A stretch of DNA of 64,000 bases, taken from Prinsepia uniflora (Eukaryota > Streptophyta > Magnoliopsida > Rosales > Rosaceae). Position 1 is the first letter of the stretch, and each line of letters starts with the position of its first letter. Of the stretch, positions 1 to 11,725 are shown piece after piece. The position numbers and the translations under genes are program-made. The notes under the pieces were generated by a model that had not been told where the DNA came from, did not search any database, and saw nothing but the letters and a program-made list of their open reading frames with translations. Where the stretch lies: positions 2,368,501-2,432,500 of the forward strand of contig CM064862.1 of the NCBI GenBank assembly GCA_032719365.1. Reading direction: 5' to 3'.

Positions 1-1199
1 ATTAAGGATAAATTTTCGTCCTTAGTGCGGCAAGTTATTTGAGATGATCACATTCACATCTACTTATATAGTCAAATCGATAATAAATAAAATAAAATTT
101 TACATTTAATTGTTGGACATATCAAATTGAAATTTCAATCAATCAATCAAAGAGTAATGATTAAGACAAAGTAATGAAAAGAGCCTCAGGCTTTTGGCAA
201 TCATAATCAAGTGCTATCACCTTCACTCTTTAATGCACTACTTCACACATTTATTTTCCTTTTTCTTTTGTGTCTTCGTAGATTATTAAATTTTTATTCT
301 TAAAACAAGAGAGAAGGGGAAAAAATCTTTAGATTTTCGATTTCTTCCTCTGCACGAAATAAGTCACCTCATAAATTTATATTTTTTATACCTTAATACT
401 ATTTAAATTTAATTTATTCTTTTTTTTTTCTCTTAACTTTATACAATTATGTAAATTTTGTATAAGGATTATATGGAATCAGATCTTTTATCTATGTTAT
501 TTCATGTTTGAATTCTTAATGAATTTAGAGTGTGTTTGGCTCGGAAAAAATGAACATAAGTGGAAAATCAGTTTTATTTTGTTTGGAAAACTGAGTCATA
601 ATTTGATAAATTTCTGGAGCAAAATTTTAGAGTAATTGAGGATCTCAAATGATGAGTTGAAATTTTGTCTCAATTGACATAATTTTATAAAAGATGAGTT
701 AAAACAAGTAAAAAAAATTGATATCCAAATACTAGAATTTACAAATAAAAAAAATTATAAAATTGGAATTTCAAATTATGAATTTTTAAAATTCTCATTA
801 AATTATAAATTTTTCATCTAAACATACTCTTAGTATTTATTGTTATACTCGTTGTTTTAGAATAAAAAATCTATTCTAACAACAACCAAAATAACATAAA
901 TGTATTATAATTGTATCAAAAAACCAATATTATTAAAAATTCGGCATTTCAAGTTTGAATTTTTATCCAATTTGGCTAACATAAATCTCCAATTTTTTTT
1001 TATAAAACTTTCAAAAATACCATAAATTGTAACTAAAAAAAAGACTTTAAATACCCTTTTTATACTTCTAATAAGAAAAACCTTCGCGACTCTCATCCAT
1101 GGTGGCCGACAGTTACTAAGCAACCACCAACGACCTACGAAATTCCCAAAATTTTCTATTTCTATTTCAAAGAATGAAGTATTTTGTAAACAACAGAAA
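1..1199. other. AT-rich noncoding DNA
   Basis: AT-rich sequence with many homopolymer runs and stops in every frame. I recognise no gene, RNA gene or bounded repeat here. Short reading frames are not protein-like. Confidence 0.6.
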
Positions 1200-1299
1200 T
1201 TCATATATTAATAGGACATGCCTTGAAAAAGGCCTCGAAAAACGTACTTGGTCATGCTCTCGTCTGACAACTAGGCAAAATTCCCAAAGTACTCTAGGA

Positions 1300-1910
1300 G
1301 TACGGCTCCTAACACCTAGAAATCCGTCAGAAAAGGGATAAAATGAAATATAACTCGCTCTCCAAGTATCATCGTCAACACCAACACATATGCCCTAGAG
1401 TCGAGATAAATCCCGTTTGTTAACCCCCAACCTCAAATCCATGGCAAGAATAATATCTCAAATTGCTGGTAACTTCTTCGGCCAATAACCATGACTAGCC
1501 GGTAACCCACATCAGCTCTACTACCTCCGCTCGAGTCCCTAATCGATATCTCGACTAACACCAGAGTTCCGATTTGGTATCACGACTCACTTGGAGACCT
1601 AAAGTTCTACAGCTCCCAACACCCAGAAATCTATTAGACAAGAGATAAAACCAAATATAACTCGCTCTCCAGGTATCATCGCCCACACCAACCCACAGAC
1701 CCTAGAGACGAGGTAAACCCGATGTGTTAACCCCCAACCTCAAATCCATGGCAAGAATAATATCTAAAACAGTCGGTAACTTCCTCGGCCAACAACAATG
1801 ACTAGCCAGTAACCCAACAGCTCTACTGCCTCCGCTCGGGTTCCTAACCGATATCCCGACCCACACCAACGTCTTGATTCGGTATCCCGACTCGCCTGGA
1901 GACTTAATGT
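1300..1910. repeat. tandem duplication, ~307-bp period, two copies
   Basis: Matching landmarks recur about 307 bases apart, for example 'aacacctagaaatc' at 1311 and 'aacacccagaaatc' at 1619, and 'cctcaaatccatggcaag' at 1431 and 1738. The copies differ at scattered positions, so the duplication is not recent. Confidence 0.75.
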
Positions 1911-2010
1911 GATATCCCAACTCGTTTAGAGTTCTAAATGGATAACCCGACTCATCTAGAGTCCTAAATGGATATCCCGACGCATCTAGAGTCCTAAATG
2001 GATATCGACC
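1881..2010. repeat. 30-bp minisatellite, about 4.3 units
   Basis: Units start at 1881, 1911, 1941, 1971 and 2001. Each has the form ga/gTATCCCGACTC followed by tagagtcctaaatg, with a few substitutions. It lies at the end of the 307-bp tandem duplication. Confidence 0.8.
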
Positions 2011-3718
2011 TTTGAGATGTCCGACCCTAGTGATAGTTTATACTCACTCCTTAGTATTCACCAACAACACAATACATCTCAGGATTAAACTCAAAATCTA
2101 TCACTAACGTACTAATTCCCAGGTATAAAAATGTCTCGAGGTTGTAGAGCATAACTCGTGACCTCGTGTAGGATTCTAATGTCGTCCGAACATAGGAAAA
2201 CAACCCAATAGTCTCAACTAACACAAACAAGCATTCAATTCACAATATAACAATATAATCATCACATATTCAATGCATTGCAACCACTAATATAAGCTTA
2301 GAGTACAAAATCAACTCACGTCACATCGAGGAGAACTCACCCAACCAAGTGCACCATTACACGTACTTCTAGGCACTTAACCTCGGAAGTCCCCACGAGC
2401 TCCAACTTGGCCCATAAGTCTCGTCGGCTTCCACTATCAAGGTATCTCACAATTAAGTAATTCATATTAATACATGACAAAAATAACTAATACAAACAAG
2501 GCACTTACTATTGATAACCCAAATTCCATATCCTTGAAATTAAACAACTTTGGACTTCCGAAACTAACATTAATTCAACTCTGATGGACTCCTCACCATT
2601 GGGTCAGGAACATCGAGCCCTTCAAAACCCAACTCACCGGAGGTTGGGGAAGGCCCCCACGCCCCTTTCATGTGTTGACATCACCCCAGCCCCTCCTGGC
2701 CGCAACTAGAGCAATGCGCCCCTAACCTCGCGCCTGCCAACCCTTGTTGGTGTCGGCTGGAATCGGTCATTGATGGCCAAACTAAAGCTTCTACAACTTC
2801 CTCGATTCGTGCCCAAAAACCACAATCCAATAGCCTAAGAACATTTACTTGACGAGAGGATCAATAATATGGGGTCAAGGAACCAAAACAATACCAGTGT
2901 GTGACCAAAAAATCGCTCGAAAACTACAGAAACTCATATCTTTCTACTGTCGCCGCACCGTCTATAGGGGTTTGGAGGTTCAAGGCTGGTACCACCAAGC
3001 TCACACGGATGAGACGAACAAGATAGTGGTGGTACGATGGCTTAGGTCGCCATCGAACGACGGTTCCAATTCTAGCCTCCCACTGCCATCACGAGTCGAG
3101 AGAGAGGAGAGAGAGTGTTCCAGAACGGGCCAATGGGGAGAGGAGAGAGAAAGTGTCCAGATTTAACTATCTAACTTTTCTAAAGTCACCATTATGCCAC
3201 TATCGTTTCAGACTCGTAACTATTGTCCTCAAATTCCGATTCCCGCATGCCGTTTATTTACAAATCCTTGAGCTCAAATCCTACGCAACACTCAAGGGAA
3301 AACATCCAAAAGTGTGTACAAGGAAAAGCTTACCAACGGCCCCTCCGAAACCAAGGGTAAAATCGTTCTTTTCCAAATAATTTTCCAAAAATAATTCTAA
3401 TTTCTCATCCGACTCGTTAGACTCAGTGACCTTAACAACGTAAATCCAACATAAAGATATAAAAACAGTGTCAAGTACTCCTTTATTTAAAAAATCACGG
3501 CAAAGTCCCACCATAGAGTCTAACAAAAAAGAAGTCCCACCATTGAAGAAGCATGAGCACGAGCATATCAATCGAAATTCAAAATAGTTGCTCTTGTGAA
3601 AATCTTTGAGAAAAATAAAGCACCGTGATCTTTGGTGCCCAAATCATGTACAAGCCCTTGGTCACTTGGTGGCCAAACGCATAATTGGTCAATGATGTGT
3701 TGTTGCTGGAGGATTTTT

Positions 3719-3923
3719 TTTGGATTTGGATGGCGATGCCGAGGCGGAAGTGAGAAGGTGCAACGACATCGCTTAGATTGTTGGCGTCTATGATGGTGGG
3801 TATAAATGTGCAGGCAACCCTACACAAGTTCTGGACTCGGTTCTTGGCTTCGTCTAGAGAAAAGGAGTTCGGTGGCACATTCACGTTCCAGTGAATAAAC
3901 GATTGTTTCCTCAACTCGCTCAC
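3719..3923 (-). pseudogene. fragment of NADH dehydrogenase 1 alpha subcomplex subunit 6 (complex I LYR protein) gene
   Basis: On the minus strand an ATG at 3923 opens a frame whose residues ~13-68 resemble the N-terminus of the plant mitochondrial complex I subunit NDUFA6 (B14, a LYR-family protein). Landmarks are VPPNS, then a spaced EA..RV, a C..IPTI segment, and DVVAPS followed by R. In plants the first exon of this gene encodes this part. After about residue 68 the frame continues as unrelated sequence, and I see neither a donor site at the boundary nor the remainder of the protein (the region ending HAKQRHH) on either side. I read it as an isolated first-exon fragment rather than a working gene. 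Confidence 0.6.
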
Positions 3924-4048
3924 TCACTTCTAAGTTCTAACTCACACTACTATAATTTTCAAGATTCTCTATAGGCCCTTTTTGTCTGTTTGTTTCAGTT
4001 GATTGTTTTTCCTTCTCTCATTCTCTTAATTTCATAATGGGAAAAAAA

Positions 4049-4334
4049 GGGTAATTGGTTACAATTTTCCATGAATTTTACATAACTTTAGCAATCGTTC
4101 CCATCTTTAAATTTTATCCTAATATTTGTGTTAACCCTTCCATCTATTTTTAAGCGAAATTTGTTAAAAAAAAATCAAGTGAAATGCATATGAATTGACA
4201 ATTTTAACTTCTTATTTTTTACGAAATTCGTTTAAAAATTTGACGGATAGGCAAAACAGTAACACTAATATTGAAGAATAATAATGGCTGCTAAAATTAT
4301 GGTAAAGTTGAAAGACGATTTCAACCATTTAGCC
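4049..4334. mobile_element. fold-back MITE with long terminal inverted repeats
   Basis: The first ~130 bases and the reverse complement of the last ~130 bases align along their length: GGTAATTGGTTACAATTTTC at the left against GGCTAAATGGTTGAAATCGTC-like sequence read inward from 4334. The element is only 286 bp and has no coding potential. Flanks GGGAAAAAA and AGGAAAACA suggest a 9-bp target duplication with mismatches, which would fit a Mutator-type MITE, but this is uncertain. Confidence 0.6.
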
Positions 4335-4529
4335 TAGGAAAACAACTTAACTTGAAATGTTGGATCGGTGGACGAATCTACCACTGTAGTTGTGACGGGT
4401 TGTGATTTGGATTGTGTTCATTGCAGTTTTTAACTTACCGTATTATGTTTTAGTTTTTAAGTATAATTAGTTTTTTAATATAAGAAAATTTAAATTTTTT
4501 TAAGTACGTTGGTTATATGTGAAAGTTTT

Positions 4530-7500
4530 TGTAACGCCCCGAAAAATCCAAAAATTGTAAAATATTAAAATAATGTGAAAATGACGTTTTTACCCCTAGA
4601 AGGATATGGCTAAAAGTTGACTTTTTTTTTGGTATACTGTTTGTACATTTTGCTTGTGCCATTGTGTAGGTCTCGGAACGCTGAATCCGTAGACAGGTGG
4701 CACGTCGAAAACGGAGTTCGGATGAAGAAGTTACGGGGTTGTGAAGTGTAAGGGTAAAATGGTAATTGTGCTTAAGAAGGGTAAAATGGTAATTTTAGGT
4801 GGATTAGACTTGGACGGTGGAAGGATAACTATCACTCCACTTGACTTGCTGATTCATGCTAATTAAATGACTCAGGTAATGCATCAAGTGACAACTGTTA
4901 CTTCTTAGGGCTGATTAGTGGCACTTAAGGAGTAGATTAATTAGTTAATGGAAGATTGTTAATTGAACAGTAATCGTACACGACCAAAAACCTTCAAACA
5001 CCACAAACAGAGAACATCTTCACCTTGATCGATTGCAGTGGAGTCAAGTGTAATTGAGTAAGGAATTAAAGATAATTTGGAGAGAAAAACCGAGAAGAAA
5101 TCGAACAAAACTCAGAGGAAACCCGTGCTACACATACCCGAAAACCATCCAAAAACCTTGACCTCGATTTTAATTTTTGAGACAGTTTGTGTAACACCCC
5201 GGAAATTCGTGGATTTTAATATTGTGATTTAATGTGGGAATTGACGCTTTTACCCTTGTGATTGGTGTGACCAATTGTTGACTTTTTGATTTATGAATTA
5301 AATGGACTTTGACCTATGACCGTGACGTAGTTCGGGACGTCACGAGTTCATAGACAGGTGGCACGTCCATTTCGGACGATCAGGGAAAAAGTTATGACTA
5401 TCGGAAGTTCAGGGGCATCACCGTAATTTTGACGGTTGGGGCGAAAATGTTGACTTTTCATTTGACAATTAATTTTCACGCGACTCAAGGACCGATGGGT
5501 AGGTCTCGACGTCCTGAGTCCGTAGACAGGCGACACGCCGAAATCGGACTTCGTATGACTGAGTTACGGGTCTAGGAAGTGAGGGGTATTTTGGTAATTA
5601 TTGAACCAGGGGCATTTTGGTCTTTTTGCCCTGGTTACTGTAGCAGACCGCGGGGGACATGGGCGGCACCACCATGTGCGGTGGTTCAATCGTGCAATTG
5701 GCTGTGCAATTGTGTGCTAGAAAGTTGGGAATTTCTGATGCTTTAGAACGTGGTCTGTTGCATCCACCGTGCACGACCCCATTATTAATTCAAGTTTGAA
5801 GCTTTTCGGGGGACATTTTTCAGTGGACAATTGGGCACCCACGAGCCTCTGGGACGGCTTGAAATTAATTAAAACTGATTATATAGTGTGTGAGCTTCAC
5901 TCTGGTATTGAAAGGACTGAAAATAAGAGTGGAACCAGAGAGAAACCATTTCGGGAATTTTTGGAGGGAAATCGTTTTTTTGATTTCTACGGTGTGTTGG
6001 GCCAATCTAATCGCAGAGTAAGCTTTCTGGGAGTGTTTAGAACACAACCATATCAAAATCGAAGGCAATCAGCCACAGGTGAGCTGGGACGGTAACTGCC
6101 GTGTTCAGAAGAATTTCAGAGGTTTGGACGACTACTTCCAGGTGAGTGTTGGTTCAATTGAGTGTGTTTTCCAGTTCGTTGTGATACTATGATGCTTCAT
6201 GTAAGGTTAATTTGATTTTGGTTTAAAAACCAGTAAGTTGGGGTGATCAACCCGTTTGGATGATCACGGGTCGAGGGGCCATTTAAGGATTTGATTTGGC
6301 TAATTAATAACTCAGAACTTAAATTAGATGTTTAAATAACATGTTAGGATCAAATTGGATTGAAATCAAGTAGGAATTGATGGGTAATTAACCGGGTCAA
6401 GCCGCGGGTGGCAGGCCCGAATTACAGACAAACGGGTGAAGGTGCTGACACTGTAGCTACAGTGTCAGGCGCGTGACTTTCACGCGCAACCACTTTGGGC
6501 GGCGCGTGAGGGCACGTTGGGGCTTATCTCCGATCACGATCAACATGACTTTTATTCCTCTCATCATTCTGAACATTTTTGGTGAAATAACCATGTTGAT
6601 CTGAGATAGTTTTTGATGGGTCAGTTTAGGGCCGATTGCCTCGGGAAACGTGTTGGACGGCTTCCCCGAGCTGGGTTCTATTTCGGACTTTGTGGTTAAA
6701 CGTTTAAGACTTGTAGTAACACTTACATGTGATTTGGACTGACAGGAATTGTACGATAATCCCGGTACAAGTTCGTACGCGCAGGTTCACCGCGGGATCG
6801 TACAGTGAGTGGGCCATTTTCTTAAACCCTTGCGTGCATAAATGTTTTCTGGTTTATTATACTTATTCACATGCTAAAAACAATAATGGTTTTGATGATA
6901 TGGAAAATATGGTTATGGCACGTTTCACGGTATTTGGGCTTGAGACCCGTCCGATGAAACTTAATGATTGGTTCGAATTCTATCTATGTATATATATGCT
7001 TGCATGTGGATATCAATAAAATGTATTTGGTACTGCACTGTATAGATCGATTCATATGATACTGTATCCTCCGGATGAGGTACCCCGGAGAGGTCACGGA
7101 CGTCTAGAACGTCCAGCGTCTATGACGCTAAGCATCGGGGATGCTGTACCCGAACGGGGTTCGAGGATTGAACTCGGAATTGAGACCCGAGTGGCACGCG
7201 TAGCCTTGTGATTGTGACCTTATTAAACGTCAGGGACGTCAGACACCAGGGATGTCGGGATTGGAGTGTATAGTGCAGCAACTAAAATTATTCTTATGGT
7301 TTTATTACATGCCTTATGGTTCATATTATATGATTGATGGTTTTAAATACGGTTGCATGCATGTTTGGAAAACGGAGGGGTAAATTATATGTTTTACTTA
7401 TCAAATGATTTTATAAACTTGAGTTTCGGTCCACTCACCCTTAATGTTTTTGGTAACCCCTCCAGGTCGTGATACTGAGGTAGAGGAGGAACCTGAGGCT

Positions 7501-9715
7501 GAGGCATAGATCTACTTCTGCGTACCTGAACCCCTGTTGGGTGGTTTACCTGCAGGTTTACTTTAGAGTCGTGCTCGCAACTTGTAATTTTGGATTTCAT
7601 CCCTTGTCTGACATCTGTTTAATTCGGATTTGTTGTATAACTTTAATTTGGTTATTTATGCATTTGATGTTTTGAGGTTAAAATTGGTATGAATTATTGG
7701 GTGTCAGACGGGAGCAGGGCACGTCCCTTTGTGGTCCCCGTGGGATCGGGGCGGGTCCTGTCAGTTTGGTGTGAAATTGAGGTGAGATTTAGCTTCCTGG
7801 GAACTCAACGACTCGAACCCAATCAATTGGAACAAAAATTGGAGGTGAAATCGTGACGATCATACGCTGCAACTGTTTGGAAAAATCGAGCTTGAGTCGA
7901 GTTACTTAGAGGTAAAATTTCATGAAATTGATCTTGATTTCGTGTTCCTTATAGTCCTATGATGCTTCTGGTGTGAATAATTGAAGAAAACAGGTCGATT
8001 TGAGGTCAAACCCGAATAAGGATCCGATGAGTGTTCTTCGTGAGTCGAAGTGTTTTAGGGTTTAATGGATTCAATTGAAGGCACAGAACTATCAGTTAGA
8101 TTGGATAGATGTTAATGAGTGAAATAACGAGATGAATTGAGTGGAAATCGATAGAAAACGAGTCGGGTCTGATCGCGGGTCTACAACCCGAATACCAGAG
8201 AAACGGGCGAGAGAGAGATACTATAGCAGCCATTGTTCACGGCGCGTGGACCGGGAATTTGAAGGAGGGTCCAACATACTTCTTAATGTTCTCGATGATA
8301 CGGACCTATTGGCGTTAGTTTCGGGTCAATCAGATATAAATTAAGGATAGTTTTACGTATCCGAAGCGTATAGGTTACGTTTAAATAATATTATTTTATT
8401 CCGACGATTCGGAACTTCGTACCTAAGATTATATGATACTCTAGTAACCCTATATTACATGTTTGACAGGCCAAAATATTCTCGGGACACCGGACGAGAA
8501 CGTACAGCTCGAATCCGAGCAATCTGGACGGTGTGTGAGTGAGCTTTTGTTTTCTACCCTAAATGCATGCATATATGTTTTAACTGCTTTTAAATGCTTA
8601 TAATATGATTTAAATTGAGTTGCCATGATTAATGATGTGATATGATAATTTCCGGATTTTGGGAATATTATATTATTATTATATTGCTTTTGGGCACGAA
8701 TTTCGAGAAAATCATAAAATTGTGATTTTGGGCGATGATCTGAGATTTGAGATGACTTTTGACTTTGAAACTAAATTACATGATTTAATTGACGAAATTG
8801 AATTATAAATGATCTGTTAGACATGAAATTATGGAATTTACTTGTGCTGTGGAAATGCTATATTTCGGGCAGAGACCCTGTTGAACTATTGATTTGATTT
8901 TGAGATTTAAATAGTTTTGAAATGAGATTCTTGATTAGTGGTATCATCCTCGGTGATTTGATAGTCTCCTCCAGACGTCGTAATCCTGGAGTAGTCACGA
9001 TCCACTGCCTGGATATGAGTAGCTCCGAGGGGAGGCTCAATCTCAGGAGTGTGAGTTTATATTGATATCCTCCAGACGTCATTGATCCTGGAGATGATAT
9101 CACCCCAGACGTCGTTGATCCTGGGGAGGTACTCGGACGTGAGACACCCGAGTTGCACGCGTTGCATTGATATCGTGACGGGTTATTGAATATTAAGACT
9201 GGATGTTGAGGATGGTGGTATCATGATTGATTTTGAATTATATTAACTGTTTTCTTTTACTTTGATTTATATAACTCGTGTTTTATATGATATGCATGCA
9301 TGTTTGTGAAAACTGGAGGGTAAGACTATTTTAATAAATGTATTTCTAAACCTCTATTTTTGTCCACTCACACCTTTACTGTTTTTGTACCCTCCAGGCC
9401 CGTGCACAGGTACCGAGGCTCGTATTGAGGCAGAAGAATAAGCAAACCGCTGCATACTCGAGTTCTGACCGCGTAGGACTTTAATCCTTGTTTGTAAATA
9501 TTTCTTATGCTCTGTAAACCGGTTGACGACTGAGATAGTCAACGGTCCTAAAGACGTACCTATCCCTGGTCTGACTATGTGTGTTGTTGGTTATGTTATA
9601 TTATGTACTTATATATATATATATATTTGGACTACTTTTGGTATTTTAAAATCATAGTCAGACGGGAGCAGGATCATTCACGATTATCGAGGCATAATCG
9701 GGATGGGTCCTGTCA
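4530..9715 (+). mobile_element. solo LTR A (~2.6 kb), interrupted by solo LTR B
   Basis: Begins TGTAACGCCCCG at 4530 and ends GGGTCCTGTCA at 9715. It is flanked by GTTTT at 4525-4529 and GTTTT at 9716-9720, a perfect 5-bp target duplication. It is split at 5189 by LTR B. Removing B and its duplicated target leaves about 2607 bp, almost the same length as B, so A is a full-length LTR of the same family. No gag or pol sequence lies between start and end, as expected after recombination between the two LTRs of a full element. Short reading frames inside it are not genes. Confidence 0.85.
5190..7763 (+). mobile_element. solo LTR B (2574 bp) nested in solo LTR A
   Basis: Begins TGTAACACCCCGG at 5190 and ends GGGTCCTGTCA at 7763. 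Flanks are GTTTG at 5185-5189 and GTTTG at 7764-7768, a perfect 5-bp target duplication. B shares landmarks with A in the same order: a 'ctatgatgcttc' motif, a GC-rich segment with 'cccggacgt/cctccagacgt', 'gcatgcatgtttg..aaaac.ggaggg', 'ccactcacncctta', and the terminal 'cagacgggagcagg'. The LTR type (TG...CA ends, 5-bp duplication, very long LTR) suits a Gypsy or LARD-type retrotransposon; the family is inferred because no internal domain remains. Confidence 0.88.
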
Positions 9716-9720
9716 GTTTT

Positions 9721-10548
9721 TATATAAAAAAAAAAGTGATATTTATGAATTTCAAGATCAATTTTTGGTTATTTTTGAAAAATTCTCTATCAGATTCAAA
9801 TTATATGATATTGGTAAAAATCTCTATTATTATAAAGTCAAGATGTTCAAAAGGCTTCACCAAAAAAATCTGACAAAAATACCCTTTAAATTATTAAATA
9901 GTTAAGGATAAAATAGTAAAATTAAATATCAAATTCATAATTTAAAAAAATAATAAAGGTTAATGGAAGGAGTGGGGTAAAAAAAAAAAGGTGGTGGGCT
10001 AAGGTAGTTACTTTTCTTATTTTTATTTTAAAAATTAAAAAACTAATATTATTTATCCTTTTTTAATTTTTTTAACAAAACTAAAAAATTAACTAGCACT
10101 TGCGGGTGCCAGGAGTCTAGTATGTATAATACTTATATCTCGTGCTAGTGGTACGAAGATATATCCCATCTTAGCTAGTATTTTATAATTCTTTGAACTA
10201 TTTTATAATTCTTCCGTTCAAACTTTAAATATTACCTATGTATTCCTCTTTATGCTAACGTATTCACATCAAGTTTAGAACAAGAAAATACAAAAAAAAG
10301 GCTCATAAGGCTCACCATCAGCCAACTATAAATAATTAAAATACCAAATACAATACGAGAATCTTTTTATAAGAAATTTCAAATTAACCCAAAATCTACG
10401 GCTTAAAAGTGTCAAAAAGAAGGGCCATAACGCTCACAGTCTCCGAACACTGCAACACTATTGAATGTTCCTCTAAATTAGGTGCTGATCGAGAGTATCA
10501 CCAACACATATCAACTCCACCTTCCCATCAACCTATCGTACATTCGTA
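9721..10548. other. AT-rich noncoding spacer
   Basis: Low-complexity AT-rich DNA between the solo LTR and the hAT-type element. I see no supported gene. Confidence 0.5.
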
Positions 10549-10556
10549 CTTACACC

Positions 10557-11717
10557 CAGTGATTGAAATATCGACAGGTTCGCCGATATTTCGATCGATA
10601 TATCGGAAAAAAGCACCGTCAGCATCTAAACAAGGGGGAAGACATTTTTTTCCCTAATATCCATGGTTTCGTTCAATATCGAAATATATCGACAATTTTG
10701 ACTGAAATCCACCAATTTCTTCCGAAATTTACTTATCGTCGTTGTGTAGCTTTGTGACTTCGAATTCCAATTCGTGCGATTCCGACGCCGACGCTAAAAA
10801 TGATGGTTGGGCTCTCCTCATCTTGTCCATGTGATTCGTTTGGAGTTGATTTTATGGTCCAATTCGACTGCAAATGCTAGATTTGGCCATAATTAGACTT
10901 GGTGATTTGACCATAATTAGACTTGGTGATGGCTGGTTCGGGTAGAGAAAGATGATGAGGAAGAAGCTTTTTGGGGAGGGAGAGAGAGATGAAGAGAAAG
11001 AGAGAGAGACATAATTGACATCAATTTAAACACATCGTTTTGATAATGAGGAAGAACTATTTAATCTCTCTCTTACTATTATTTGATTATTACTATTATT
11101 ATTATATTATAGTAATATAAGAGAAAGAGCCTTACTATATTTATCACACCAACAAAAACAAAAGTACAGTGGAAAGACCAAAACAGGTTTTTGAGGTTTT
11201 TATTAATTAATATGTCAATTATAAACCACCATTATATGTATATGTCAATTTCAATAAGTCAATGTTTAATAATTACTAATTATTTAACAAAAATTTCAAA
11301 TATATAGTAAACAAATTATTAATTAATATGTACACCATTAATTTGAGCAAAAAAAGAATGATTAAAAATTACACACATTTAATTTATTGCTATATTTTTA
11401 ACTATATTAACATTCAATTATAGTCATTCACTTCAATTTATATTTATATTTAAGATTTTATATTATTAATCATCGAATCATATTGTATCATGTTATTCAT
11501 CATACATTTATTATATGAAAGTCATTTTATAATTTTATTAGTCATAAATAACAATCATTGGGTACTTAAGTTTTTCCCAAAATTTCATTCCAAATTTTCA
11601 ATTTTTAGATCGAATTTCTATCATTTTTGTTGACTGTAAATAATATCGATATTTAAGGCGAGATATCCATAAATTCGACTAGCGATATATCCATCGATAT
11701 CGATATTTCAATCCTTG
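10557..11717. mobile_element. non-autonomous hAT-type DNA transposon, 1161 bp
   Basis: The ends form terminal inverted repeats: CAGTGATTGAAATATCG at the left and, read inward from the right, CAAGGATTGAAATATCG. They are flanked by a perfect 8-bp target duplication CTTACACC at 10549-10556 and 11718-11725. An 8-bp duplication with CA(G/A).G ends fits the hAT superfamily. Subterminal zones carry several copies of a GATATTTCGAT/CGATATATCG-type motif, which in hAT elements often bind transposase. No transposase frame is present, so it needs a helper element to move. Confidence 0.85.
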
Positions 11718-11725
11718 CTTACACC

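Larger units (their letters stand above)
1200..3450 (-). repeat. degenerate LTR-like repeat block, minus orientation
   Basis: Read on the minus strand, this block has the layout of the long plant LTRs seen elsewhere in the window: a GC-richer stretch, phrases such as 'ttttacccttgg', and short tandem repeats, with no continuing protein. It contains a ~307-bp tandem duplication (about 1300-1605 and 1610-1910) and a 30-bp tandem repeat (1881-2010). I could not find clean ends or a target duplication, so the assignment to an LTR is inference. It may be the eroded remains of a Gypsy-type LTR. Confidence 0.4.

Noticed and set aside
5769..6095. 108-codon plus-strand frame
   Set aside because: It lies inside solo LTR B, has no protein features, and has no counterpart frame in LTR A.
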